Source of the DNA: DQWO01 sp964478545
Lineage (GTDB): Bacteria; Desulfobacterota; Anaeroferrophillalia; Anaeroferrophillales; Anaeroferrophillaceae
Assembly (NCBI GenBank): GCA_964478545.1
Contig: CAYZIS010000013.1
Location: 6,051-70,050 of the forward strand
DNA: 64,000 nt
Direction of reading: 5' to 3'
Made by a program: the position numbers and the translations under genes
Part shown: in pieces, positions 25,774 through 34,780 of the stretch
Layout: each line of letters opens with the position of its first letter
Position numbering within the stretch: position 1 is the stretch's first letter
The notes under the pieces: generated by a model
Seen by the model: only the letters and a program-made list of their open reading frames with translations
Database searches by the model: none
Told to the model about the DNA's origin: nothing

Positions 25774-25949
25774 GGTTTGCTCAAAAATAAATTTGTAGAA
25801 TTGGCGTTCAGATTTGAATTGGATTTGTGCGATTCGATTGAACAAAATCGCAGGAATAGCAAGCTATTTTGAGGATTTTATGAATGAGGATCGTGCATAG
25901 ACAGCCTGAAGATGAGATGCCAAAATGTGAAGTTGTTTTTGAGCAAACC
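25774..25949. mobile_element. MITE-like element with terminal inverted repeats
   Basis: The ends are perfect inverted repeats of 14 bp, GGTTTGCTCAAAAA (25774-25787) and TTTTTGAGCAAACC (25936-25949), and the similarity continues imperfectly to about 38 bp (shared AA, TT and TTGGC blocks). The 176-bp element has no coding capacity. TTA occurs just outside each end and could be a target duplication. The right end stops one base before the rlpA stop codon, so it may also serve as a terminator for both converging genes. Confidence 0.65.
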
Positions 25950-25950
25950 T

Positions 25951-26604
25951 TTAATCCAGTTGTACGGTTTCTACCCGGACCCGGGCGGTTCCTTTAACAT
26001 AAAACCCCAGTTGTTTGCTGGCACTGGTGCTTAAATCAATGATCCGACCTTTGACAAATGGTCCCCGGTCGTTGACCCGGACAATCATCGACCGGCCGTT
26101 TTCCAGGTTGGTAACCCGGACATGGGTAGGCAATGGAAGCAGTTTATGGGCGGCAGTAGGCTTCCCGGGATCAAAGGCTTCCCCGTTGGCGGTCATGTGA
26201 CCACCCTTTTGCCGGCGGGTTTCATTGCCGTACCAGGAAGCGGTCCCTTCTTCCCTGTAGGATTGTGCTGCTTTCACCGACATGGGATGATAACGATGAC
26301 CGTAGACGGTGTAGGATGAATTTTTGACCCGTCCCTGGCGAATAGCTTCCTTGGGGGAAAGGCCGTCGATGGTTTCCAGATCGTGGGTCATGGGCCAGTT
26401 GCCGGGGGCGCTGACCACATTGAAAGTGTATTTCCCCAGCCGATAGGTTGTTCTGATGGTTCCTCCGGCCAGGTCAGCGGCCAGATCGACCGCCTTGCAG
26501 GTCGTGCGGATGGTCCCTTTGGTGATATGATAGGTGTTGTGCACTGGGCTGCAGGCAGAACACAGGAGACTAAAAAGTATAAAGATAAAAATAAAAAATT
26601 TCAT
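25951..26604 (-). CDS. rlpA: RlpA-like septal ring lytic transglycosylase lipoprotein
   Basis: RlpA proteins are outer-membrane lipoproteins; the Pseudomonas enzyme cleaves denuded glycan strands. The 217-residue protein has a lipobox (LLCSAC) near residue 18, an unassigned region (20-115), and the double-psi beta-barrel domain: GTASWYGNE, GEAFDP, AAHKLLPLPTHVRVTNL, VNDRGPF and GRIIDLS. No SPOR domain is present, unlike E. coli RlpA, so septal targeting through denuded glycan is unlikely or uses other means. The stop codon abuts the MITE-like element. Confidence 0.9.
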   Translation of the reverse strand: MKFFIFIFILFSLLCSACSPVHNTYHITKGTIRTTCKAVDLAADLAGGTIRTTYRLGKYTFNVVSAPGNWPMTHDLETIDGLSPKEAIRQGRVKNSSYTVYGHRYHPMSVKAAQSYREEGTASWYGNETRRQKGGHMTANGEAFDPGKPTAAHKLLPLPTHVRVTNLENGRSMIVRVNDRGPFVKGRIIDLSTSASKQLGFYVKGTARVRVETVQLD

Positions 26605-26998
26605 GTGCCAGTGTTTACCGTGGGGGGAAAAGGAAGTGTTGCTCTACCAATTTTTGTCTTCAAAAGCTTCATTTTTCCCCTCTGGAATCAACATCACTTG
26701 CCATTGACTAGACATTCTGTTATGGCAGGATACCATAATGACTTTGTCTCTGTCCAGTCTGGTTTGACTGTTCTGTCATGATCTGGGATGTCCTAAAGGC
26801 CAGATCTGGCCGCCATGCAGCCTGAAGAGGTTACGGCCCAAGGTAAGTGATTAGCCATTAACGTTTAGCCTTGTAAAATCAAGATGTTTCGTCAAATATA
26901 AGCAACATCCAACGGGAAAAGTTTGCAATAATTTCATCCTCTCATTATTAAGCTAAGAGCTGACAGCTGATAGCTAACAGCTCAATTCAGGTATTATT
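26605..26998. other. 394-bp intergenic region
   Basis: No gene is supported. The region separates the divergent rlpA and ABC-F genes and must hold both promoters. Its second half (26838-26991) is a copy of repeat family A. The repeat ends eight bases before the ABC-F start codon, so the ribosome-binding region of that gene lies within or beside the repeat. Confidence 0.6.
26838..26991 (-). repeat. Dispersed repeat family A, copy 2
   Basis: The order GATTAGCCATTAACGTTTAGCC, AAATCAAGA, then CTGATAGCTAACAGCTCAATTCAGG parallels 34394-34561. The inner part has diverged more than in the other two copies. The ends are related to each other as imperfect inverted repeats. Confidence 0.65.
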
Positions 26999-28978
26999 AT
27001 GATTAGTGTTACTAATTTGTCCAAATCCTATGGCAGCCAGCTGCTTTTTGCCGGGGTGAATCTCCGTTTTGATCCAGGGAAACGCTACGGGATTGTCGGG
27101 GGTAACGGTTCCGGAAAATCCACCTTTCTGCGTCTTTTGAGTGGCCTGGAAACCGCCGATCAGGGCGATATATCCCTGCCCGGCCGGGTAGTTGTCGGCT
27201 CTGTCAACCAGGATCATTTTGCTTTTGAGACGATGCCAATCCTGAAAGTGGTGTTGGACGGTCGTCCCGATCTAGCCGCCGCCCTGGCTGAAAAAGAAGA
27301 TTTGCTGCAGCAAAAAGAACCCTCGGCTGAGCGCCTGATTGAAGTGGAAGAACTTATTGCCCACCATGACGGTTATCAGGCGGAAAGCCGGATTGCCGCT
27401 ATGCTTGAAGGCTTGGGGATCCCGGCTGAAAAACATTTTCAGCCCATGAGGGTTCTGTCCGGGGGTTATAAACTGCGGGTGCTGCTGGCCCAGTGTCTTT
27501 TCGGTGAACCTGATGTCCTCCTGTTGGATGAACCCACCAACCATTTGGATATCCTTTCCATCCGCTGGCTGGAAGAATATCTTGCTACCTATCGGGGTGT
27601 GACGCTGGTGGTTTCCCATGATCGGCGGTTCCTCAATACAATCAGTACGCACATTGTTGATATTGATTACGGAACCATGAAAATGTATGTGGGTAATTAC
27701 GATCGTTTCCTGGAAGCCAAGGAACAAGAGGATGTCATGCGTCGCCAGGAAGCAGCCCGGGCGGAAAAGCGCATTGGCGAGCTGCAGCATTTTGTTACCC
27801 GGTTCAAGGGCAAGGCCACCAAGGCCCGTCAGGCCCAGAGCAAGGTCAAACAGATTGAACGACTGGGGAAAAACCTTGAAGCGCCGGTCTATAGTTCCCG
27901 TGCCTGGCCAACCATTGCCTTCAGCAGCCGGAGGCCATCGGGTAAGACTGTTCTGGAAGTCAATGGACTTAGCAAATCATTTGGTCCTGTATCGGTGCTT
28001 GACAAGGTCAATTTCACCGTCTATCGCCAAGATAAAATTGCCATCATCGGTCCAAACGGGGTTGGAAAGTCAACTTTGCTGAAAATCCTGATGGGCGAAC
28101 TGGAAGCGGATGCCGGTTCCTTTGCGTGGGGTTATGAAACCTACCCGGAGTATTTTTCCCAGGATCATCATGAATCAATTCCGGCCAATACCACTCCCTA
28201 CGAGTTCTTGTACAGCGTTGATCCCGGGGCTTCCATCGGCACCATTAGAGGATTGCTGGGCAACTTTCTTTTTTCTGGTGACGATGTGCATAAAAATACT
28301 GCCGCCCTTTCCGGTGGTGAAGCTGCCCGCCTGCTGTTGGCTAAAATGGTATTGCAGAAGCCGAACGTGATGGTCTTGGATGAACCCAGCAATCATCTGG
28401 ATATGGAATCCATCGAATCTTTTACCCGGGCACTGGAGAATTATGATGGCAGCGTCCTGCTGGTCAGTCATAATCGTTATCTGGTTGGCCGGGTTGCTAC
28501 CAGGGTGCTGGAACTAAAACCTCGGAGTATGGAGATGTTTGATGGCAGCTACCGGGAATTTCTGGAAAAAGTAGGTGTTGATCACCTGTCCTCCCGGGTT
28601 GATCTGGCCGGAGGTAAAGCAAAGAAGGTAAAGTCAACTCCAAGCTATCGTGAGGCTAAGGAGCAAAAGAAAATCGCTGCGGCCAAACGTCAGGCCTACA
28701 GCCGGGAAGTTAAACCTTTGCTGTTGGAAAGCCGCCAGCTGGAGGAGAAAATTTCCCAGCTTGAAGGTGAAATTACCGCGATTAAAAACATTTTTGCCGA
28801 TCCCGATTATTTTCAGCAGACCAGTGCGGAGGAAGTGTGGCGGCAGGAAAGCAAGAAGCAGAAGCTGGAAGCCCAGTTGGCGGACTTCTATGAGCAATGG
28901 GAAAAATACAGTCTGGAGATTGAGGCCCTGGAGGAAGAGCGTGGGTTGACGGTGGAGAAGTCAGCGGCCGGAAGCTGA
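26999..28978 (+). CDS. ABC-F family ATPase (YbiT/Uup-like)
   Basis: ABC-F proteins are soluble twin-ATPase factors that act on ribosomes, not transporters. The 659-residue protein has two ABC cassettes: Walker A GGNGSGKST and GPNGVGKST; signatures LSGGYKLR and LSGGEAAR; Walker B VLLLDEPTNHLD and VMVLDEPSNHLD. The linker (about 235-330) is rich in Arg/Lys (GELQHFVTRFKGKATKARQ), as in the P-site tRNA-interacting motif. The C-terminal coiled coil (about 560-650) resembles Uup/YbiT types. There is no transmembrane region. Its end overlaps that of the convergent trmL by 18 nt. A role in antibiotic resistance cannot be judged from sequence. Confidence 0.92.
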   Translation: MISVTNLSKSYGSQLLFAGVNLRFDPGKRYGIVGGNGSGKSTFLRLLSGLETADQGDISLPGRVVVGSVNQDHFAFETMPILKVVLDGRPDLAAALAEKEDLLQQKEPSAERLIEVEELIAHHDGYQAESRIAAMLEGLGIPAEKHFQPMRVLSGGYKLRVLLAQCLFGEPDVLLLDEPTNHLDILSIRWLEEYLATYRGVTLVVSHDRRFLNTISTHIVDIDYGTMKMYVGNYDRFLEAKEQEDVMRRQEAARAEKRIGELQHFVTRFKGKATKARQAQSKVKQIERLGKNLEAPVYSSRAWPTIAFSSRRPSGKTVLEVNGLSKSFGPVSVLDKVNFTVYRQDKIAIIGPNGVGKSTLLKILMGELEADAGSFAWGYETYPEYFSQDHHESIPANTTPYEFLYSVDPGASIGTIRGLLGNFLFSGDDVHKNTAALSGGEAARLLLAKMVLQKPNVMVLDEPSNHLDMESIESFTRALENYDGSVLLVSHNRYLVGRVATRVLELKPRSMEMFDGSYREFLEKVGVDHLSSRVDLAGGKAKKVKSTPSYREAKEQKKIAAAKRQAYSREVKPLLLESRQLEEKISQLEGEITAIKNIFADPDYFQQTSAEEVWRQESKKQKLEAQLADFYEQWEKYSLEIEALEEERGLTVEKSAAGS

Positions 28979-29473
28979 TTGTCCGGCTACGCTCACCTTC
29001 CGTCTGGCTTCATAGAGAATAATGCCGGCGGAATTGGAGAGATTTAAACTGCGGACTATCCCTTCTTCTATGGGAATCCTGATTGTCCAAGCTTTCTGCT
29101 CGATCAGCAGTGTTTCCGGCAGGCCCATGGTTTCTTTGCCAAAAACCAGGAAATCTCCCGGTTTAAAATCCGCATCGATATAGCTTTTTTGAGCTTTTTT
29201 GGACGTGTACCAATATCGTCCGTTGGGATAGGTCTGCTGTAGGTCCGAAAGGGTTTCCCATTGCCTGATATCCACTGCCGGCCAATAGTCCAGCCCGGCT
29301 CGTTTCAGCTGTCGATTATCCAGGGAAAAACCCAGCTTCCCCACCAAATGCAAAGTGGTGCCGGTGGCGGCACATAAACGGGCGATATTGCCGGTATTGG
29401 GGGGGATTTCCGGCTCCACCAGGACAATATGAAAGGGAGTGGCAGTCTTTGCCGGGTGATCTTCAGTTTCCAT
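28961..29473 (-). CDS. trmL: tRNA (cytidine(34)-2'-O)-methyltransferase TrmL
   Basis: TrmL methylates the 2'-OH of the wobble base in tRNA-Leu isoacceptors CAA/UAA, one of which is encoded at 57.7 kb. The 170-residue SPOUT protein shows the knotted-fold motifs: VLVEPEIPPNTGNIARLCAATG, LVFGKETMGLP, IPIEEGIVRSLNLSNSAGI. The N-terminus carries a short extension. Its start overlaps the end of the upstream GGDEF gene by 11 nt, and its 3' end overlaps the convergent ABC-F gene. Confidence 0.93.
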   Translation of the reverse strand: METEDHPAKTATPFHIVLVEPEIPPNTGNIARLCAATGTTLHLVGKLGFSLDNRQLKRAGLDYWPAVDIRQWETLSDLQQTYPNGRYWYTSKKAQKSYIDADFKPGDFLVFGKETMGLPETLLIEQKAWTIRIPIEEGIVRSLNLSNSAGIILYEARRKVSVAGQSASGR

Positions 29474-30881
29474 TGCAGCTGTCCGCCGGGCTTGAGTCGT
29501 TGGTGAACGGAGCGAACTGAACTCGGTTTCTTCCTGTTTCCTTGGCTTGGTAAAGACCTTGATCCGCGCAGGTAAGCAGTTGCTCCGGAGTGTAGTCGGG
29601 AACGGGTACTACGGTTGATATCCCGAGACTGATAGTAACAACTGGCGTCACGGGAGAGTTCTTATGGGGTATGTTGAGTAAATGAACTTGCTTTCGCATT
29701 TGTTCTGCCAGGTGTGTCGCTCCCTTGGTATCAGTATTGGGGAGGACAACCACAAACTCTTCCCCGCCATAGCGGGCCACCAGGTCAGCCGGTCGTTTGC
29801 TCTGTTGGGAGATACTCCTGGCTACGGATTGCAAACAGTCATCACCCTGTTGGTGACCATAGGTATCATTATAAATCTTGAAACAGTCAATGTCGATCAT
29901 GATCAGTGAAAGAGGGAGCCCTTCACGCTGCATCCGGCACCATTCCAGTGCCAGGACTTCATCAAACTGACGGCGGTTGGCAATCTGGGTCAAACCGTCA
30001 ATAGAAGCCAGCCGCTGCAACTCCATGTTCGCCTGCTGCAGGGCTTTTTCGGCCTTTTTACGGGCGGAAATATCCTTGAAATCAGCAACAATCCCGATAA
30101 GTTCATGGTCCAGACCTCGCAATGGGGTGGCAGACATGATAAAGGAGATTGATTCTTCCTGGCCGAAATGGTGTTCAAAGTCATATTCGACCACCTTTGC
30201 CCCCTTTTGGATACGCCGGAGTGGACACTTATCTCCTTTACACATGGAGTGAGAAAAAATCTCATGACATAATGTGCCGGTTAATTCTTTTTCTGATCGG
30301 TCGGTAAACAGCTGCAGTCTTTTGTTAGCCCGCATAATGTGGTGATCCGACCCGATAACCCACATGGCATTGGCAGAGGTGTTGAAAATCTGGCCTAACT
30401 CGATATTGGCAATTTCCGCCTCGATGGCCATGGTGTTTGCCTGGGCAAGGACATATTCCATTTGCTCGTTGGTCTGCAGCAGCTCTTCATGGAGCTCGGC
30501 AAATTTATTCCGGCTTTTCTTCTGCTCAATGAGCCTGCCCAGTCGTTCGACAGTTTCTGCCAATAATATGGAAGAATCATTGCCGGTTTCCGGCTCGTGG
30601 GTTAAAAAGATTTCAATTGTTCCCCCTTTGGTGCCGCTGACGGAAAAATCGCTGGATTTTATCTGTTCGGTTTCCCGACCGTGAAAGAAGGTTTCATCCA
30701 GGGAGTCGATCCTGATGCGGCAGCCGACCGCCGTGTCAGCCGGCCAGGAGCTGGGAATGATCCTGGCGGCTTCCTGGAGGACTTGTTGAATGGGGGTTTC
30801 TTTATTTTCAGCCAGCAGGGTGAGGGCGTAGAGGCATTTTAATTCAGTCAGGCTGGGATTTAAGGAAACAAATTTTTTCAT
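29463..30881 (-). CDS. PAS-GGDEF diguanylate cyclase
   Basis: The 472-residue soluble protein has an N-terminal GAF-like region (about 1-125), a coiled coil, a PAS domain (about 165-285) containing a cysteine cluster CHEIFSHSMCKGDKCPL, and a GGDEF domain (about 300-455). The active site reads RYGGEEF, a functional variant, and RPAD sits at the RxxD inhibitory-site position, so product inhibition is expected. ANRRQFDEVL and DIDCFKIYNDTYGH are intact. The Cys cluster in the PAS domain suggests a redox or metal signal. It overlaps trmL. Confidence 0.9.
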   Translation of the reverse strand: MKKFVSLNPSLTELKCLYALTLLAENKETPIQQVLQEAARIIPSSWPADTAVGCRIRIDSLDETFFHGRETEQIKSSDFSVSGTKGGTIEIFLTHEPETGNDSSILLAETVERLGRLIEQKKSRNKFAELHEELLQTNEQMEYVLAQANTMAIEAEIANIELGQIFNTSANAMWVIGSDHHIMRANKRLQLFTDRSEKELTGTLCHEIFSHSMCKGDKCPLRRIQKGAKVVEYDFEHHFGQEESISFIMSATPLRGLDHELIGIVADFKDISARKKAEKALQQANMELQRLASIDGLTQIANRRQFDEVLALEWCRMQREGLPLSLIMIDIDCFKIYNDTYGHQQGDDCLQSVARSISQQSKRPADLVARYGGEEFVVVLPNTDTKGATHLAEQMRKQVHLLNIPHKNSPVTPVVTISLGISTVVPVPDYTPEQLLTCADQGLYQAKETGRNRVQFAPFTNDSSPADSCNGN

Positions 30882-31031
30882 CCGGTAAAGGTCTCCATGG
30901 TTGCTGCCTTACGGTTTTGAATTAGGGGGACAGGATACTTAATTATTGGGAATCCATTAATAATTCAGGTCATGTCTCCACAATTCGCCCAGATTTTAAA
31001 TTTGTCCCCGAAAGGAGCTTGGTAATTAACA

Positions 31032-34000
31032 TTACCATTCCTCATCGTATGTTTTTTCCGTTTCTTTACTTTTTTCTGTTGGTTGGATAGTTGCCATACG
31101 GCCATGGGGGAAAATTTTGGCCAGCAGCCGCTGGTAGGTGTCGAGTTGTATGCGGTTGATTTCTCCGGTTTTAAAATCCAGCCCCGTTGCCCGGTTATCG
31201 TTTATTTGCAGGACATCCAGCCGGCCGAGGATATACTGACCGGTTTCGGTCCAGCCGGCAATGGCGCTTTCGGCATGGACAGCTGTTTTTTTAAGTTGCC
31301 GGTAGCTGGGTGTCTGCCGGAGTTGGGCCAGCATTTTTTCAGCTCTGGAAAAATATTTTTCATAGCTTTCCGGCGGGCTCCAGCCCCGGCAGATATCCGC
31401 CAGTGACGGCTCCAGCCCTTTCAGCTCTTCTTCCAATACCCGGTGAACGATGAGACCGAGCATTCGATCTGATGAGCTATCAGCGGCTGATGATGTTGCC
31501 GGAAAACTTTCGCTGCTGCTGGGTGCCAAGCGGCCCTGCCGCCGGAATGACTGCAGCAATGCCGGATCAAGATGGAGCATCTCCCGCCGATTTTCTGTCA
31601 CTGATGCAGCAGGGGATGTAAGGGTGACATCAACCTGCTCATGGGGCCGTTGAATGCCGGCCAGGCATGGTGTGCCGATCAGGTCTTTATTTCCTGCTGC
31701 CATCTCCCCCAGGGCTTGTTCCATGATGGTGATGGTTTCCGGCATCTCATCTGCTTTTTTCGTATTGCCAGTGATGAAAAGATGTTGGGTAGCCCGGGTG
31801 AGGGCAACATACAGGATGCGAATTTCTTCGCGGAAACTTTCCTGCTGGTTGATGGTTTTCATTTCTTCGAGAAAATCCACCGGCGGCAGGTCCTCCTTGC
31901 CCCGGGGCAGGAAAAGGAGGGGATAGCGATCCCGTGAACTGCTCCGATTGATGATAATGCCGGCATCTTGTTGCATTCCAGCGCCGGTATTGAAGAGAAA
32001 AATTATTTCGCTTTGCAGCCCTTTGGCCCGATGAATGGTCATCAAGCGCACCGCATTTTGCCGTTGTCCCAATGATCCGCTCAGCTCGTCTGCTTCGCTG
32101 AGTTTCTGTAAATGGGTCCGGGCTTCGATAGCCGAGCGATAACCGTTGTTACTGAGTAAAGAAAGAAAGCGGTCCAGGTTAGCGGCCGGGGTCTGGTCGT
32201 CTGCCCTGATCTGGTACATTTTATGAGCTGCAGTGATTTCCAGAAACAGGGAAAATCGCTGCCCCAGTGGCAGCCCCTGGTTTTGAATGACAGTGGCGGT
32301 CAGGGCCTTGGCCAGCGATGAATCATCACTACCGGCCAGGTATCGATCAAGAAAGTTGCCCTTTTGGTTTATCAGCCGTTGTTCAAGCAGTGCATAGAAA
32401 GCAGCAGCCGGCAGTTGGCTCAAGGGAGAGCGCAGCAGACGCAGCAGGGCCAGTTCATCTCCCTGGTCGGCTAGCAGGGAAACCAGGGCCAGACAGTCAC
32501 GAATTTCCGGTTGTTGAAAAAAACCACCTTCATCATCCCTGACCACCGGTATTTGCCGTTGACATAATTCATCCAGCAACAGGCTGATGCCTTTGCGCTT
32601 GCGGTAGAGGACGGTAATATCTTCAGGCCGTACCCGTCGCTGAATAATACTGCCATTTTCCATCGTTCGGATCAGTGGCCGTGGATCATCCAGCAATCGG
32701 GAGATGGTCTCGGCCACGAACCTGGCTTCATCGACCAGACCGTGGGTGGCGGCTTCTTCCCCTTCTTCCTTGCGGTCGCAAAACGGTGGATAAAGATTGA
32801 TGGAGCCGCCGTCCAGAGGCCAGGCTTTTGGGTGGCGGCTATGGGTTTGAAAAGGAATGACTTCTTCCTGATGGACCTCATTGAGGTGGCCAAAGACCCG
32901 GTTGACAAAATCGAGGATCAGGGTTGAGGAACGGAATGATTCATTCAAGGGGTGGCTGATCACCCGGGGGTGCCGGGTGACCAGGCTTCCCGCATCGGCA
33001 AGGACCCGGTAATCGGCATTGCGAAAGCCGTAAATCGATTGTTTCTCATCCCCGACCATGAACAGTGAAAAATCAGCAAAAATGCTTTCCCCGGCCAGCA
33101 GGGCATCCCCAAGCAAGAGGCGGAAGACCTCCCACTGGAGGCGGGAGGTATCCTGGAATTCATCCAGCAGCAGGTGGCGGATCCCCGAAAGCAGGTGAAA
33201 GCGGATGCCGCTCCAGCGTTGATCCCGCCACAGACGCAGGGCAGCCAGTCCCAGATCAGTAAATTCCAGCAGTTTCAGCCGTTGTTTCAAACCTTCGTAA
33301 ATGCCAGCGTAGTGACGGTAGATGGTGGTCACCATGGTGATGGTGCGATTGTAGCCGGGAATCAGTAATGCCTGTCGATAAGGTCTTAGTGCGGCGGCCA
33401 GCTGTTCGTTGAGCTCATCAATAAGGGTTTTTATGTTTGCCCGGGCCATTTTCTGCTTGCCGATGGCGAAATTGTCAGGGCAGTGATAGCTGCCAAAATC
33501 AATCTTTTTCAGCAACTTATCCTGGTGAAGTTGAGCGACAATTTCAACCAGCGGCCGGTTATGCCGTAATGATTCAATGGCTGTCGTCAGCGGCCCGCCA
33601 AATTTTTCCTGATAGGGTGAAAAAGCCGGGTCTTCCTGCAGAGTGGTCAGGGCGATGATGACCTCCCGGTAAAAATCTCTGGTGGCGGCTTCAATGGAAG
33701 GCTCCTGCAGCTTGAGCTTTTCCAGTGCCCGGTCCGGGGTGAAATTATAAGCCTCAAGTTCAGCCCGCTGGCGGTGCAGCTGTTCGATATACCCGCGGAT
33801 TAGCCAGGCGCCACGCCCCTTGCTGAACCGCAGGTAGTCCTCAAATTCTTTTTGCAGGGCTGCATTCTGGTAGATATTCCGGTTAAGCTCATGCCAGGCG
33901 TGTTGTTTCAGCTCCCTGACCGTCAGCTGATCGGCAATGGTTGCTTCCGGGGAGATTTTAAGCTCTGGAGCGTACTGGCGAGCCAGGGAGGAAAAAAAAG

Positions 34001-34358
34001 CGTCAATGGTTTCCACCCGCACCGTTTCGCTGGATTCCAGGATCAGGCGGGCAGTTTCAGTTGCTGAACGGGGTTTTCTAGCTGCCACTGTTGTCTTTTC
34101 AGCCCATTCCTGCAGGTCATGGTCAAAGTCCTGCCTGGCGGTTGGATCGGTAAATAATTGAAAGGCATTGTCAATAATCCGGTTCTTCATTTCTTCGGCG
34201 GCCTTGTTGGTAAAGGTACAGCACAATATCTCTTCGGGCCGGGAACCGGCTGCCACCAGGTGCAGATAGCGGCCGGACAGCTGGTGGGTTTTGCCGCTGC
34301 CGGCTGCCGCTGAGATGGTGAAGGACAGGTAGGGATTAAAGGGATTATTTTCAGCCAT
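31032..34358 (-). CDS. AddA-like UvrD/Rep-family helicase-nuclease
   Basis: AddA is the helicase-nuclease subunit of AddAB, which resects double-strand breaks for recombination. The 1108-residue protein has Walker A AAGSGKTHQL (18-27), Walker B LLLDEFQDTSRLQWEV (about 393-408), GDEKQSIYGFRNADY, the motif V/VI-type LMTIHRAKGLQSEIIFLF and LYVALTRATQHLF, and a C-terminal PD-(D/E)xK nuclease: GRLDVL and GLDFKTGE (about 1060). The upstream partner addB-like gene is on the same strand but separated by a 422-bp repeat-filled spacer. The whole gene is open and complete. Confidence 0.92.
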   Translation of the reverse strand: MAENNPFNPYLSFTISAAAGSGKTHQLSGRYLHLVAAGSRPEEILCCTFTNKAAEEMKNRIIDNAFQLFTDPTARQDFDHDLQEWAEKTTVAARKPRSATETARLILESSETVRVETIDAFFSSLARQYAPELKISPEATIADQLTVRELKQHAWHELNRNIYQNAALQKEFEDYLRFSKGRGAWLIRGYIEQLHRQRAELEAYNFTPDRALEKLKLQEPSIEAATRDFYREVIIALTTLQEDPAFSPYQEKFGGPLTTAIESLRHNRPLVEIVAQLHQDKLLKKIDFGSYHCPDNFAIGKQKMARANIKTLIDELNEQLAAALRPYRQALLIPGYNRTITMVTTIYRHYAGIYEGLKQRLKLLEFTDLGLAALRLWRDQRWSGIRFHLLSGIRHLLLDEFQDTSRLQWEVFRLLLGDALLAGESIFADFSLFMVGDEKQSIYGFRNADYRVLADAGSLVTRHPRVISHPLNESFRSSTLILDFVNRVFGHLNEVHQEEVIPFQTHSRHPKAWPLDGGSINLYPPFCDRKEEGEEAATHGLVDEARFVAETISRLLDDPRPLIRTMENGSIIQRRVRPEDITVLYRKRKGISLLLDELCQRQIPVVRDDEGGFFQQPEIRDCLALVSLLADQGDELALLRLLRSPLSQLPAAAFYALLEQRLINQKGNFLDRYLAGSDDSSLAKALTATVIQNQGLPLGQRFSLFLEITAAHKMYQIRADDQTPAANLDRFLSLLSNNGYRSAIEARTHLQKLSEADELSGSLGQRQNAVRLMTIHRAKGLQSEIIFLFNTGAGMQQDAGIIINRSSSRDRYPLLFLPRGKEDLPPVDFLEEMKTINQQESFREEIRILYVALTRATQHLFITGNTKKADEMPETITIMEQALGEMAAGNKDLIGTPCLAGIQRPHEQVDVTLTSPAASVTENRREMLHLDPALLQSFRRQGRLAPSSSESFPATSSAADSSSDRMLGLIVHRVLEEELKGLEPSLADICRGWSPPESYEKYFSRAEKMLAQLRQTPSYRQLKKTAVHAESAIAGWTETGQYILGRLDVLQINDNRATGLDFKTGEINRIQLDTYQRLLAKIFPHGRMATIQPTEKSKETEKTYDEEW

Positions 34359-34393
34359 TGATGAGCCTCAATGCTTTCATGAAAATTGTTTTA

Positions 34394-34561
34394 CTAACCT
34401 AAGTTAAGCGATTGGCAGTTAGCTATCAGCGTTTAGCTTTAAAAAATCAAGACATTACGTTTATGAGCAATAAGACCTGACGGGTGACAGTTTATAATAG
34501 TAAAAATCCTGTAATCATTGAACTAATAGCTAATGGCTAAAAGCTAATAGCTCAATTTAGG
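34394..34561 (-). repeat. Dispersed repeat family A, copy 3
   Basis: The left end CCTAAGTTAAGCGATT and the reverse complement of the right end, CCTAAATTGAGCTATT, match at 13 of 16 positions, giving the copy imperfect terminal inverted repeats. The inner part matches 16632-16774 on the opposite strand nearly word for word. It sits in the addB-addA spacer. Confidence 0.75.
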
Positions 34562-34621
34562 ACTAAGTATCGATAATAAGCTTTTCCGCGAGATGTTTCG
34601 GCATGGCTCTCGCTCATTCTC

Positions 34622-34763
34622 GCTGCACATTGTGTGCAGCTCCGAGGTGTGCGCCGCGAATCACATCCGTGTGATTCGTACGGCGCCCAAAACCGCCGTG
34701 CCTGTCGCCGTGCCTGCCGGCAGGCACGGCAGACACGGCTATGAACCAAGCCTGGACATCCTG
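34622..34763 (+). repeat. Dispersed repeat family B, long copy: three consecutive hairpins
   Basis: Three strong hairpins follow one another. 34622-34640 has an 8-bp perfect stem GCTGCACA/TGTGCAGC. 34651-34686 has the arm GCGCCGCGAATCACA pairing with TGTGATTCGTACGGCGC. 34707-34730 is a perfect 24-nt palindrome centred on CCTGCCGGCAGG. The flanking sequence 34671-34763 matches the short copy at 18844-18893. The structure resembles REP-type or other small palindromic mobile repeats. Confidence 0.75.
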
Positions 34764-34780
34764 GGTAGTTGATGGAGTTT

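Noticed and set aside
27000..28978. ABC transporter ATPase
   Set aside because: Both cassettes are in one chain with the ABC-F linker and there is no membrane protein nearby, so it is not a transporter subunit.
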